NCBI RefSeq assembly: GCF_020509005.1
Contig: NC_063017.1
Span: forward strand, 3,596,001-3,660,000
DNA: 64,000 bases
Direction: 5' to 3'
From: Fulvia fulva
Lineage: Eukaryota > Ascomycota > Dothideomycetes > Mycosphaerellales > Mycosphaerellaceae
Shown: positions 54,937 to 64,000 of the stretch, piece by piece
Layout: every line of letters begins with the position of its first letter
Numbering within the stretch: the stretch's first letter is position 1
Translations under genes and position numbers: made by a program
The notes under the pieces: model-generated
Database searches by the model: none
Told to the model about the DNA's origin: nothing
What the model saw: the letters and a program-made list of their open reading frames with translations, nothing else

Positions 54937-56460
54937 TCAGGAATAGAATGCCTTAGTACCTGAAAGTTCTCGATTCCCGAACCACCTCCAGATATCGCCC
55001 GCCAACACGTCTGGTGTCTACCACGCCGCAAAATGCCCGCCTTGATGATTCAAATATCTCTCCTTAATATTGCCACACCTCTTTGCCCAGTCCAGTGGCA
55101 GGCCTACCATAAATCATACGGGAACTCGCTGATTGCCACAGGCTGCTTGACATACGGTAGCAGGCCGCCCCCCTCCTCAAGCGGTGCAAATGCGCCCTCT
55201 GCAAGCATCTCTTTTTGTATCCGTAAGCCGGCGTAGGGATCGTGGATCAAATACATGAGCGACCATGTAATGATCTGATCTGCCGTCCAGTCAGGTAGAC
55301 TTGGGTCGACAGCTTCGCGCATGATGCTGTAGATCCACATGGCATAGCCCGGGGGGAGGTCTGTAAGTGCATATGCGAGGACCAGAGGGTGTGTTTGCTG
55401 CATTTTGCGGTAGCCGGAGGAGTTGGTGATGTAGTTCTCGAGATTATTGAGGTACGTGGTTTCATCGACGGTTGTTTGGTTGGCTTTGTAACGTGCAAGA
55501 TCATCGGCGGTGAGACCTATGAGCCAGAAGTTCGAGTGTCCTGAAATCAAGTCGTCTGGGAACTGGGTTGCTTGGCAGTGGAAGATGATGCCACCCAAGT
55601 CGCCGCCTTGGTAGACATACTTGCTGTAGTTGAGTTGCAGCATCAGGGCGTTGAAGGAGGCAGCGGTCTCGCGTGGGTCAAAGCCATCATAGATGGGCGC
55701 AGGCGAGAAGCCGAACCCAGGAATGGATGGAGCGACAACATGAAAAGCGGGCAGGGATGAATTGGGCGGCTCGGTAAGGCGGTCGATGATGTTCTCAACT
55801 TCGATGAACGAGTCTGGCCTACAATACGAAGGGCGTCAGCCATGCTCGAGAACTACGTGGTAGTGTCTGAGACCATAGTGTGCAATATCCGCGTCGCGCA
55901 GCACATGCCTCGCACGGTCCACCATGGTCTAAGCCACTGCTCAATGCCTTGTAGCCTTGAGGAACGTACCAGCCATGCACAAAGATCAAAGGAATGGCAT
56001 CTTTCCTGCTTGAGCGATGGTGTACAAAGTGCAGAGGCACTGGATGAGAATAATCCTCCGTAGAGATCTGCACTGTTGTAGTGAATTGCTTCAGCCTGTT
56101 TGCAGTCCGCGCCTGGAGCAGGAAGTATCATGGCCATGGTGCATACCGGCTATTGATCGAAGCTTGATTTGTATTCAAATCATATTGCTCAACCCAGAAG
56201 TCTCTGACAGTCGATGCATTGGCGATGGTTGGGCCATCTGCTCCAGGCTCCTTCTCATTCTTGACTTGGACAGGCGGTCGAGTTCCCTTGACCCGCTCTC
56301 TGAGCTGCTCGATGAAGTCAGGGTAGACCTGAATACTGAACGGTACAGGTGAGTCGGCAAAAGATGTATTGTCGCTTCGAAGAAGTCCTCCTGTCCCGGT
56401 GGCCTCGAGTCTGACGGAAAGTGTTAGGCACAGCCAAAGAACATAAGCTGAACGAGCCAT
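54937..56460 (-). pseudogene. Epoxide hydrolase-like alpha/beta hydrolase, inactivated near the 3' end
   Basis: The model is exon 1 56460-56147, exon 2 56095-55970, and exon 3 from 55818. The introns are 51 bp (GTATGC...ACAG) and 151 bp (GTACGT...TGTAG). A signal-like N-terminus (MARSAYVLWLCLTLSV) precedes the EHN domain (VQVKNEKEPGADGPTI, VRDFWVEQYD). Then come the HGW oxyanion segment at the exon 2 end, PDSFIEVENIIDRL, APSIPGFGFSPAP, and QGGDLGG with the nucleophile Asp. The His region NHQGGHFAAW is present but out of frame. A single-base loss at about 55103 breaks the frame after FPYDLW, and a TAG at 55018-55020 replaces the expected Glu. Such enzymes open epoxides to diols by an Asp-His-acid triad. 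The signal peptide suggests secretion. A sequencing error could explain one defect but hardly both. Confidence 0.75.
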
Positions 56461-56933
56461 CGTGATCGTGGAGACAGTATCGAAGCAATGATTACCCGAG
56501 AACGCAACGTACAAAGTGGTTTTTTGCCTTACAGCTAGTACCATCGAAGTCTGAACCGTAACATATATCCTTCTCGGAGTCTTGGCGCATATGTCTCATG
56601 TGGCACTGATCACTCTATCACTCGGCGATCAGTTCCCCTTCGATGTCCTAGTGCCACGGTAGGGACTTGAGGCTGTAATCACTATGCAGAGTGGTCAAGT
56701 CGCATGCTTTGAAATCAGTAGCGATCCGTCAGCAGCCCTATGCTGTAGCGAGTGGTTCTCCTTTTCGTAACCTTGGCGTAGGGCTCAGATGCTGCATTGG
56801 TGTGGCCTTCCGATGCCCCTCGAGATCAGCTTGACCAGTCTTGTGCTACAACAACAAGGTGCGACGCAGTAGCATCTGCGCAAAGACCACACGCATATAG
56901 TTGTAATGCGTTGTGCGAGTACCGAGCTTTGAT
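56461..56933. other. Epoxide hydrolase upstream region
   Basis: Promoter side of the hydrolase remnant, up to the transposon target site. No coding sequence or RNA gene recognised. Confidence 0.4.
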
Positions 56934-56935
56934 TA

Positions 56936-58177
56936 CAGTCCTGGGCATAGTTTTTACAACCCCTGTTCTTCCACCTTTCCTCATTAGGAAGGATGTATCC
57001 ACTGCTTGGCGTAGCTCACCACCTGGTGTGTCCTCCATTGTTGGCTATTACTGCCTCACAGCGTTCTCGCATACTCTTGTATATACGTTGTATGTCCTCA
57101 GGTATGAGCTTGGCCCATTCAATCTTGATAGTAGCTATTACCTCATCTCGTGTTGTAGGAAAATGAGCACCTACCCTATGCTTAAGAAGAGCCCATAGAT
57201 TCTCAATAGGGTCGAGATCTGGTGAATTGGCTGGCCATTCCATAAGGTGTAGGCCCTTCTCCTTAAATAGACTCACCGTTGCCTTCGCCTTGTGGATTGA
57301 GGCGTTGTCTTGCATAACAATGCAGTCCTACGAGCCTGTTAACACTCGCTACTTCTCAATTGCCGTGTGGATAAGAGGGACAATCTGGCTACGATACACC
57401 TCACCGTCGATAGAGTCCTTCTCGAATATATAGACTTCTATAGGTCCATCTGCAGAGATATAGCCCCATATCATATAGGCTAAGAACTTGCGGAAGCGTG
57501 CTGGAAGACAGTGTTCGTGATAAGCCTCATCTGCCCTACGTGTCATATAGACCTGTCCGAATATTCCACACCTGAATGAAGCTTCATCTGTCCAAAGGAC
57601 CTGAGCCCACTGTTCCACTGTCCATTCAATATGAGCCCTTGCCTATCGAAGCCGTGCCTCCTTGTATTTCTCAGTCAACAACGGCTTACGTGTTACGACA
57701 TATCGTGAGAAGCCCTCCTTCTCAAACGCAGCTCTTACTGTCCGGACGTCGCTAAAGATGCCCTCTATCGCGGCAATCTGTTCGTATCGTAGGCGGCGGC
57801 TGTTAGTATCAGTGGTGGCTCGATAGACAAGTCGCTAACGCTTGGAGGTGTTGATTACAGGTGGTAGGCCTCTCTTCTTCGGTGTGGAAGGTGGCACTCT
57901 TTTAAGCCGTGAGATTACTGAAGAGACAGAGCCTTTGTTAGTGTGAAGGGCGTCTGCAATCTGCTGTAGCGGCCAGTGAGCGTGTTTGTGAAGAGACCAT
58001 ATCTCGCCCTTCTCGAATTTGGTAAAGACGCGTCCCTTCGGCATAGTGGCGATAGATAGCGCGTGTGTAAGTGTGTGGATAATGAGATTGAAGGTAGCAA
58101 CACCTTCTGAGGTGGACATGGATAGCCGGAAGGGGTTAGCGTAAATACAGGGGTTGTAAAAACTATGCCCAGGACTG
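56936..58177 (-). mobile_element. Tc1-type DNA transposon, perfect 31-bp inverted repeats, TA target duplication
   Basis: 56936-56966 and 58147-58177 are perfect inverted repeats starting CAGTCCTGGGCATAG at the outer end. TA lies just outside at 56934-56935 and 58178-58179, the standard Tc1/mariner target duplication. The length is 1242 bp with one transposase on the minus strand. The perfect ends suggest fairly recent insertion or recent mobilisation by a relative. Confidence 0.95.
57016..58044 (-). pseudogene. Tc1-type DD34E transposase with four in-frame TAG stops
   Basis: A single frame of 342 sense-equivalent codons begins at the ATG at 58044 (MPKGRVFTKFEKGEI) and ends with the stop at 57016-57018. 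It opens with a helix-turn-helix (LQQIADALHTNKGSVSSVISRLK). The catalytic triad is Asp in VLWTDEASF, Asp in VMQDNASIHKA and Glu in SPDLDPIENLW, with exactly 34 residues between the last two (DD34E). Four TAG codons interrupt it, near 57836, 57643, 57353 and 57332. No TAA, TGA or frameshift occurs. All four fit CAG or TGG to TAG change by CpA-directed mutation. The protein is unlikely to be made at full length, so movement would need enzyme from another copy. Confidence 0.9.
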
Positions 58178-58486
58178 TATCAGGAGAAAGGATGTTGAAG
58201 CGAATTGGGTTTGGGTGCCGGACGCCCAAAGCTTCAAACGAAGTCATCAGCATGTGCAAGGTTGAGGACACATATTCATTTCTCGGCCTTCTTACTCACA
58301 TAATTCGCTATTCGAAAGACTCGATGGGACAAGCGGCGTAGCTAATCCAGATCATCCATCATAAGAACTCGTAAAGTGCCACATCGTCTTAGCAGTTTAT
58401 GCTGAAGCCAGGGCGCCAGCTCTTTCAACAGTGTTCTCTTCAACAAAGGTCCATCCCCGACCCCGGCTAGACACCCTGTTGCCAAC
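58178..58486. other. Intergenic
   Basis: From the right TA of the transposon to the 3' end of the F-box gene. No features recognised. Confidence 0.4.
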
Positions 58487-59482
58487 TCAGCTCGACTCAA
58501 GCATCTCTAGGCACCCGCAGTCTCCTTCTTCTTTCCCGTCGCAAGCGTCGTCGATACCCATCATCTCTGCGCCCTCGAGCGACAAGGCTGTCGTGAAGTT
58601 CAGCCTTGCCTCGTCGAAACCAGCCTTGCGTGAATTCTGTTTCATTGTGCGTCGCAGGTTGACCAAGTCCCCGAACCTGACCCCCTCGGCGTTGTAGACC
58701 ATGACATTTCGAACCAAGTCGCGCCACCTCTCACCGGGAGCGCTGTAAACGGCACAGACATCGCCGCCCTTAAGATAAGCAGACACACGAATAGCAGGCA
58801 CAGGAGGACTGCTGACAAGCATCCGCTTCCAACTTGCCTCTTCGCGGTAGGAGCCGAGGGCCACCGGCAAACTATTCCTATGAGGGGCGTGCTGGAGTAT
58901 TTGGAACCACACGCTCGTGCTCAGAATCGGTGGGGTGTAGTCATCGTCTTCGTAGTGCGAAATCCCTACCTGGCCGAACGACCTGCTGTGACTAACGGCC
59001 GGAGGGATATCGGGGTAGCCGCGATACCGGTGCCCTGCAAAGAACTCCATCGCCGGGTTGATCTTGACGCGTCCTCGGTATATCGTTTCCTCGTCTTCGT
59101 TCAGAATCGGCTTCATCACACCACCCTGCGCTCTCAAATACATCCTCCTCTGCAACGGATGCGACTCGGCAATGACCTTCCGCCACTTAGCAGAAACGCG
59201 CTGCAGCACGAAAAGGTCCTTGATCGGCAGCTGCAGGAGAATTTGCTCAAGTAGCTCATAAGTATCGAAGACCTCCTGATGTGCGTCGGCGAGACAAAGA
59301 GCGTCCATCTTCGTGCTCAGACGCTGCATTGTCATCTCGTCACTCGTCTCGTCAAGCTTTGTCTTCTTCTTCGGCGCGATGCTGGGTAGGGACTCGACGT
59401 CCACGATGTCGTCCGAGTCGCGACCTGTTCGCTTTCTGTTCGGGCCGAGGGAGAAGGGCTGGAAGGGGGTGCGGGATGCCAT
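58487..59482 (-). CDS. F-box protein
   Basis: Single exon, 331 residues. A basic leader with a KKKTK nuclear-signal-like stretch (about residues 36-42) precedes an F-box at about residues 72-116: FDTYELLEQILLQLPIKDLFVLQRVSAKWRKVI. The rest has no recognised repeats. An ISHYEDDD patch is near the middle and an acidic, Cys-containing end (EEGDCGCLEMLESS) closes the protein. F-box proteins link Skp1-Cul1 ligases to substrates; the target here is unknown. The same layout recurs in the F-box gene at 63224, including SWKRMLVSSPPVPAIRVS against SWQQMLITQPPITAVRVS, so the two are paralogues. CDC34, the E2 that serves such ligases, happens to lie 44 kb away with no implied link. Confidence 0.8.
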   Translation of the reverse strand: MASRTPFQPFSLGPNRKRTGRDSDDIVDVESLPSIAPKKKTKLDETSDEMTMQRLSTKMDALCLADAHQEVFDTYELLEQILLQLPIKDLFVLQRVSAKWRKVIAESHPLQRRMYLRAQGGVMKPILNEDEETIYRGRVKINPAMEFFAGHRYRGYPDIPPAVSHSRSFGQVGISHYEDDDYTPPILSTSVWFQILQHAPHRNSLPVALGSYREEASWKRMLVSSPPVPAIRVSAYLKGGDVCAVYSAPGERWRDLVRNVMVYNAEGVRFGDLVNLRRTMKQNSRKAGFDEARLNFTTALSLEGAEMMGIDDACDGKEEGDCGCLEMLESS

Positions 59483-60179
59483 GATGTTGGAGTTGCGAAT
59501 GTGTTTAGGTTTGCTGGTGATGGTGTGGTAGTGTCGCGTTTATTGTGAGTAGACGGAGAACAGCGAGCTCGAACAAATCTGGTTTTGGTAGCGTCGAGGG
59601 GTGCGGTGAAGTTCTTCAGGTTGTTCGAGAAGGAAAAGTTGAGCGCATGTGCGAGTCGGGTGATGTTGGGCCAAAACACACGACGCCGTATTTGATGACT
59701 TTGAGTCTTCAGAATCAGCGCCGGCGTTCACTCAATCCGCCTTTCTCGACCCAGTGGTTTCATTCCATTCACCAACTCGACTGCTCCCCCACCTCATTCA
59801 TCATATCCTTCAGTACGGCCACTGTGATCCTATCAGAGCTGACCCACCTACCAGAAAGTCGTGCAAACCCGCGTCCCGCCTTTTCGCTTGATCGGACAGC
59901 TCGAGTCTGGTCCAGAGGTCAGTTCAAGCGACCGTGTCTCGGAGATGGTGGATCCCGAAGGTAAAGTCGAGATGTCGCTTCTGTATGGATCGTGCCCCGA
60001 GAAGGAAGGCTTGAAAGACTGCGAGCAATTCAGATAGTTGCTTGTTCAATACACGCTACTTACTCAAAACAGACGTCAGACCTGTACAAAAGGCGCCTCA
60101 GCATGGTATAGACCTATCCCACAAGCGCGCACCCGAAGCTCTTCCATGTTCCTTTCTCATGCATGCTCCATCAAAAGCT
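59483..60179. other. Intergenic between F-box gene and succinyl-CoA ligase gene
   Basis: Contains the F-box promoter (minus strand) and the 3' flank of the succinyl-CoA ligase gene. Open frames such as 59545-59964 + overlap with no domain and are not called. Confidence 0.4.
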
Positions 60180-61448
60180 CTAGAGCAGATCTCTCTGGAT
60201 GAACTGCTCCCTCAAGGTCTTGCCCAAGCTCGCCGGGCTCTTCTCGACAGTCACACCAGCAGCCTCCAGCGCACTGATCTTGCTGTTGGCATCACCCTTA
60301 CCACCACTCACAATCGCACCGGCGTGTCCCATTCTCCTGCCGGGTGGCGCAGAGATACCAGCAATGAAGCTGACCACTGGCTTGCCCTTGCCGTCCTTGC
60401 CGCCAACGTTGTACTCCTTCAGGAAGTCTGCTGCATCCTCTTCTGCGGTTCCACCAATCTCTCCAATCATGATGATGCCATCGGTGTCCTCGTCGGCGAG
60501 GAAGACGCGCAGGCAATCGATGAAGTTGGTGCCGGAGAATGGGTCACCGCCGATTCCAATGACAAGCGATTGGCCGAGACCTGCTTGGGTAGTTTGGTTG
60601 ACGGCTTCGTAGGTAAGGGTTCCGGATCGCGAGACGATACCGATGCGGCCGCGCTTGTGGATGAAGCCGGGCATGATGCCCATCTTGCATTGTCCCTGGA
60701 AGCATTTTCGTTAGCTTGACGACTCCTGGGGGTCGTTTCCGCCCTGCTGTTTGAGCAATGCAATGGATACATCGGGTGTTTCAGAGTATGATTTCCTAAG
60801 CACTCTCGCCAAAAGACGAGTAAGACTCTTCCTATCATGTTTGTAATATAAAATGGTCTCATCATGAAAAAGCAAATTCTGCATGGCTTCCAAACAGATA
60901 AGGATTGTACTCACCGGCGCAATGATACCAGGGCAGTTTGGTCCGACCAGTCTCGTCTTGTCCTGGGTCTTGAGCATATCCGTAATGCGCACCATGTCGT
61001 GTTGTGGGATACCCTCGGTGATACACACTGCCAGAGGAATCTCTGCAGTCAATGCCTCCTCGATACCAGCAGCGGCAAGCGGAGGTGGGACGAAGATGAC
61101 ACTGGCATCTGCCTTGACCTCCTTCACCGCATCGCTCACGTTGGCAAAGACTGGCTTGCCCAAGTGTTCACTGCCTGCCTTCTTTGGGTTTGTGCCGCCA
61201 ACCACGTTTGTGCCATATTCTATCGCTTGCGATGCGTGAAACGTTCCCTGCTTTCCGGTGAAGCCCTGGAAGATGACCTTGGTGTCCTTTGTCACGCGCA
61301 GGTTGAGGCCAGTCTTTGCGTAGCCGGAGGGTTGGCCAGGTGCATCGCTAGGGGAGATGGTAGCATATGTCGCGGGAGCTACAGATTTTGTGAGGCCGGC
61401 CGGGGCGTTGCGCAGGGCACGCGTGAGTGGTTGCCGCATGGACTGCAT
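60180..61448 (-). CDS. LSC1: Succinyl-CoA ligase alpha subunit, mitochondrial, two exons
   Basis: Exon 1 is 61448-60915 and exon 2 is 60695-60180; the 219-bp intron begins GTGAGT and ends TTCCAG. The product is 349 residues. An Arg-rich N-terminus ([22 protein letters not shown]) is a mitochondrial targeting sequence. The CoA-binding Rossmann domain has [19 protein letters not shown] and [30 protein letters not shown] precedes the intron and [10 protein letters not shown] follows it. The ligase domain has [30 protein letters not shown], and [17 protein letters not shown], which carries the phospho-His. With the beta subunit it makes succinate and ATP (or GTP) from succinyl-CoA in the TCA cycle. 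The frame upstream of 61448 is open to 61784 but has no family similarity, so the internal ATG is preferred. The intron is longer than others in the window. Confidence 0.95.
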
Positions 61449-62134
61449 TGTGTCTGTGAAGCTCCGCGAAGGCTCAGCGCAGCATGCAAGAGGGGGTATG
61501 GGGTATGGGGTATGGGGTGATGTGTAGGGTGATCGAACAGAAACGACAGCAGCGACGTCGAGCTTGGAGCTGGCAAGCAAGCTCAGTGGGAGAACTGAAG
61601 CCGCACTGTTTCGCCGGGAGCCGGTATCCTCCGACGAACCCTGCATCCTCAACCAACTACCCACTAAGACGCCAGTAATATTTAGTAAAGCCATCTTTTC
61701 TGGACGGCTAGCCGCGGACGTCGTCCTTTTCTTTAACGTTGACATCGACAAGATGCCACAAAGATCAGCGACTTCATCTTGCACTGATCACAGAGTGAGA
61801 GCTGTTGTGATGCTCTCAGTCGTCTCCCGCTAGCATATCGCCGGACAAGACTCGCCACTGCCATACGGCAGGTATAGACAGGAGTTACATGTATGGAGAG
61901 AAGACGCGCCACGCTCCTGCTACCCAGGCCGCGCTGTCAAGAGTGATGGACAACATGCAGCGCACCTCAAGCATCTCCTCAGGCTCAGTAGGACCACGGA
62001 CTAGCATCTTCCCATCAACCTTCCTCGGCTCAGCAGGTTATCATCGAGCGTTCATATCCCAGTTCAGCGTCATCAACACCGTCACAACCTCAGCCTGATA
62101 AACAGGCCTCGAATACGGTACAGAACCAACCATC
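61449..62134. other. Succinyl-CoA ligase upstream region
   Basis: Divergent promoter region between the ligase gene (-) and the small membrane protein frame (+). A GGGGTATGGGGTATGGGGT short repeat lies at about 61494-61520. No gene is supported. Confidence 0.4.
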
Positions 62135-62491
62135 ATGGCAGCGTACCAGTCTGGTCTTGTCCTGAACGCTGTCCTGGATCAAATATTCGAAGATATTGCT
62201 GAACCGACAACTCGACTCAACGGTACCATAGCTCTCATTGGCGTGGCATTGCTCATCAGTGCCTTCCTACAGGCCTGGCTTCACTTCGCCGGTTGGGCAC
62301 ACATGGCCTGCCGGGTACTTATGACTGGAAATGTTGATGACTATGCAATCCTGGATTGGATCGTCAAGAAGGGCCTGTACGTACTCAAAAGCCTTCTTCC
62401 CATGTGTTTAGGCTACGTCTTGATCAGGACCGCGCAAGCGTTGGTAAGGGCGCATGCTGAGATAAGGCGACGGCGGGCTGGAACCCAGTGA
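62135..62491 (+). CDS. Hypothetical small membrane protein
   Basis: Single frame of 118 residues, ATG in an ATC-ATGG context. One clear membrane segment is at about residues 31-52 (TIALIGVALLISAFLQAWLHF), and a second weaker one is at about 84-100 (KSLLPMCLGYVLIRTAQAL). The tail is basic (EIRRRRAGTQ), with positive charge as expected of a cytosolic end. No family recognised. Length and composition are plausible for a real gene, but nothing else confirms it. Confidence 0.45.
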   Translation: MAAYQSGLVLNAVLDQIFEDIAEPTTRLNGTIALIGVALLISAFLQAWLHFAGWAHMACRVLMTGNVDDYAILDWIVKKGLYVLKSLLPMCLGYVLIRTAQALVRAHAEIRRRRAGTQ

Positions 62492-63223
62492 GCTTTTGGT
62501 CAGCAAACCATGATCGATAGAATGGGAACACGATTGTGGCATGCGGTCCAGACGTGAGTTGCCGCGTTCTGCCAATACATGCGTCGGCGAGACCACCAGC
62601 GAACCCAGTACTTCATAACGGACTGTCCGAAATTCGCTTGCTAACGTGTTGTCTGAAATAGAGGTTCACGACTTCGTGTGGGCCCACGTACATCGCTTCG
62701 AGATGGTCGCACAATCAAGCGCTGATCCGCTCGGGCCGCTGGTAGTGCTGGTTACACAACGCAAAGGCGAGCAACGATGTCACAAACGCACGGGGGCTGG
62801 TGACAAAGTACGTTGCCGGCTGAGGTCTCGACATTACTTCTGAAAATGCTGTCCAACGGGGCGCATAACTAAGGGCTCGAAGCGCTACAAGCTCGACTGC
62901 ATCGGTGCGGCCTTACTGCTGAGCTACACGCCCGCGCGTTCAAGCAAAGGCCTTTGCTTCAATAATAAGTCGAAGCGCTCGGCGGCAATCCACCTTGTCA
63001 CCTGCCCTTGGAGCAACGATTTCATAAACGCAGTGTGACAGGTCCAAAATGATCAGACAGCAACTCGTTTACGACATACCCACGCCGCGCATATTGGCAC
63101 ACGGCAGGCTTGTTCGTTTCTTCAAGACCAGGTTTTCCCGTCTGCAACCCGAGAGTTCAATGCTCACTGAATCCAACATATTGGCGAACTGTATACGACC
63201 GCCGAGCAATACGCAATGCAGAC
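62492..63223. other. Intergenic
   Basis: No gene recognised. A tRNA-like pattern on the minus strand around 62860-62938 was examined and not accepted. Short frames are unremarkable. Confidence 0.4.
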
Positions 63224-64000
63224 ATGGCGCAAGAAACCGACGACACTGGCGCTGGCACCACTGTATTCCAGACCTACGAACTGCTCGAGAACATCATGCT
63301 ACGCCTGTCCGTGAAGGAGATTCTCATCGTTCAGAGGACTGCAATGCACTGGCGTTTGGTGGTCCAACGCTCTCAAGATCTCCAAGAAAAGCTCTTCTTC
63401 AAAGCCGCTGGCGAGCCTATCAGGCCGATCCAGGAAGACGGAATCGTACATCCCAGGTCACCGCACAGCATACGGCGACTCTTTTAAGCTGAGCCTCTGT
63501 GCCGGTATGGCAAGTTCTCGGTACGACTCCTCGACGCGAAACTCGTTCGCGAGCTTCACGTTAGGAAAAGCCACTGGAAGTTTCCGCGATGGTAGCAACC
63601 TGCGGAACCTCAGGCATCATGCCACGATCGATATCACTACTACTCAAGCCACCAAAGACCATCACCTCCAAAGCCCATCACCTCAGCCAAGCCACGACAC
63701 TACCCCAAGCTGGCAACAAATGCTCATTACCCAACCCCCCATCACAGCAGTACGTGTAAGCTGTGGTTTTTCTCCAGGGCCCATGTCACACATCATCAAC
63801 AAGGACGCTCCGGCCTGCACAATCTGGAATCTGAGAACGGCCTTACCTACGGTGAGTTGTTCAAAGGATTGGAGGCACTAGAATGCAATGTTGAATTCTC
63901 GGATCAGCGTTGGGGAACGCCCTCGTTTGGCATATGTCTGCCGCTTCCCCTTCCGGACGTGACATTCGTCAGAGCTGTAAACTACTGCGGGGCGATTTTC
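63224..64000 (+). pseudogene. F-box protein, paralogue of 58487-59482, frame-disrupted and 3' partial
   Basis: The F-box begins soon after ATG 63224 (FQTYELLENIMLRLSVKEILIVQRTAMHWRLVV) and continues to about 63460. The frame then stops at TAA 63485, while the protein-like reading goes on in the next frame (TAYGDSFKLSLCAG, SWQQMLITQPPITAVRVS) to about 63815. It returns to the first frame (HNLESENGLTYGELFKGLEAL) up to the window end. Two compensating shifts without usable splice sites point to a damaged gene, or to two sequence errors. The order of blocks follows the intact F-box gene 4 kb to the left. F-box proteins act as substrate receptors of SCF ubiquitin ligases. Confidence 0.65.

Noticed and set aside
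12738..58044. Idea that TAG is read as an amino acid in this organism because transposase stops are mostly TAG
   Set aside because: CDC34 (TAG at 15013), the UIM gene (TAG at 18327) and succinyl-CoA ligase (TAG at 60180) end normally at TAG with full family-like length. RIP-type C-to-T change explains the bias.
62860..62938. tRNA-like sequence on the minus strand (GGGCGTGTAGCTCAGC... with TTCGAGC and a TGCGCCC end)
   Set aside because: The acceptor ends can pair, but the D stem is weak, no anticodon stem forms in register, and the TTCGAGC loop is too far from the 3' acceptor strand. At best it is a degenerate relic.

Overview
The window is nuclear DNA of a filamentous ascomycete (Pezizomycotina, most likely a dothideomycete). 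The evidence is short (50-70 bp) GT-AG introns in housekeeping genes, many F-box and 2EXR-type genes, a small cysteine-rich secreted protein, Tad1-like LINEs and a Ty1/copia element, and massive CpA-to-TpA change in repeats, the signature of repeat-induced point mutation (RIP). I cannot name the species.

Layout. 1-19.9 kb is gene-rich: a CYK3-type transglutaminase-fold protein (5' end outside the window), an AIG2/gamma-glutamylcyclotransferase-like protein, a three-exon small secreted cysteine-rich protein, a broken NmrA-like gene, two 2EXR genes, VPS45, a decayed mariner-type transposon lying in the shared upstream region of VPS45 and CDC34, CDC34 itself, and a UIM/UBA-type ubiquitin-binding protein. 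19.9-50.3 kb is a nested repeat island with stops in every frame. It holds a LINE chimera with an intact half-RT reading frame, a tandem array, a copia relic, a fully RIP-degraded LINE of a third family, at least four partial copies of a second LINE family in both orientations, a fairly young complete copia element inserted in one of them, and a second copy of the 1.08-kb non-LINE module found in the chimera. 50.3-64 kb returns to genes: a degraded orphan gene carrying C-to-T stops next to the island, an inactivated epoxide hydrolase, a Tc1-type transposon with perfect inverted repeats, two related F-box genes, the mitochondrial succinyl-CoA ligase alpha subunit and a small putative membrane protein.

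How it fits together. The unique genes are ordinary conserved cell-biology genes (vesicle fusion, ubiquitin conjugation and reading, cytokinesis, TCA cycle) and form no cluster or pathway. The interest lies in the repeat island. The same 1.08-kb module is joined to two different LINE families at the same short CTAGACA microhomology. One of these chimeras has a 14-bp target-site duplication and a TCTA tail, so it moved as one unit. This resembles the WEIRD-LINE (MINE) composites described in Magnaporthe and points to template switching by a LINE reverse transcriptase. A 586-bp direct repeat brackets an inverted LINE copy, and the layers of RIP (LINEs heavily mutated, copia lightly, chimera RT hardly) give a relative order of insertion.
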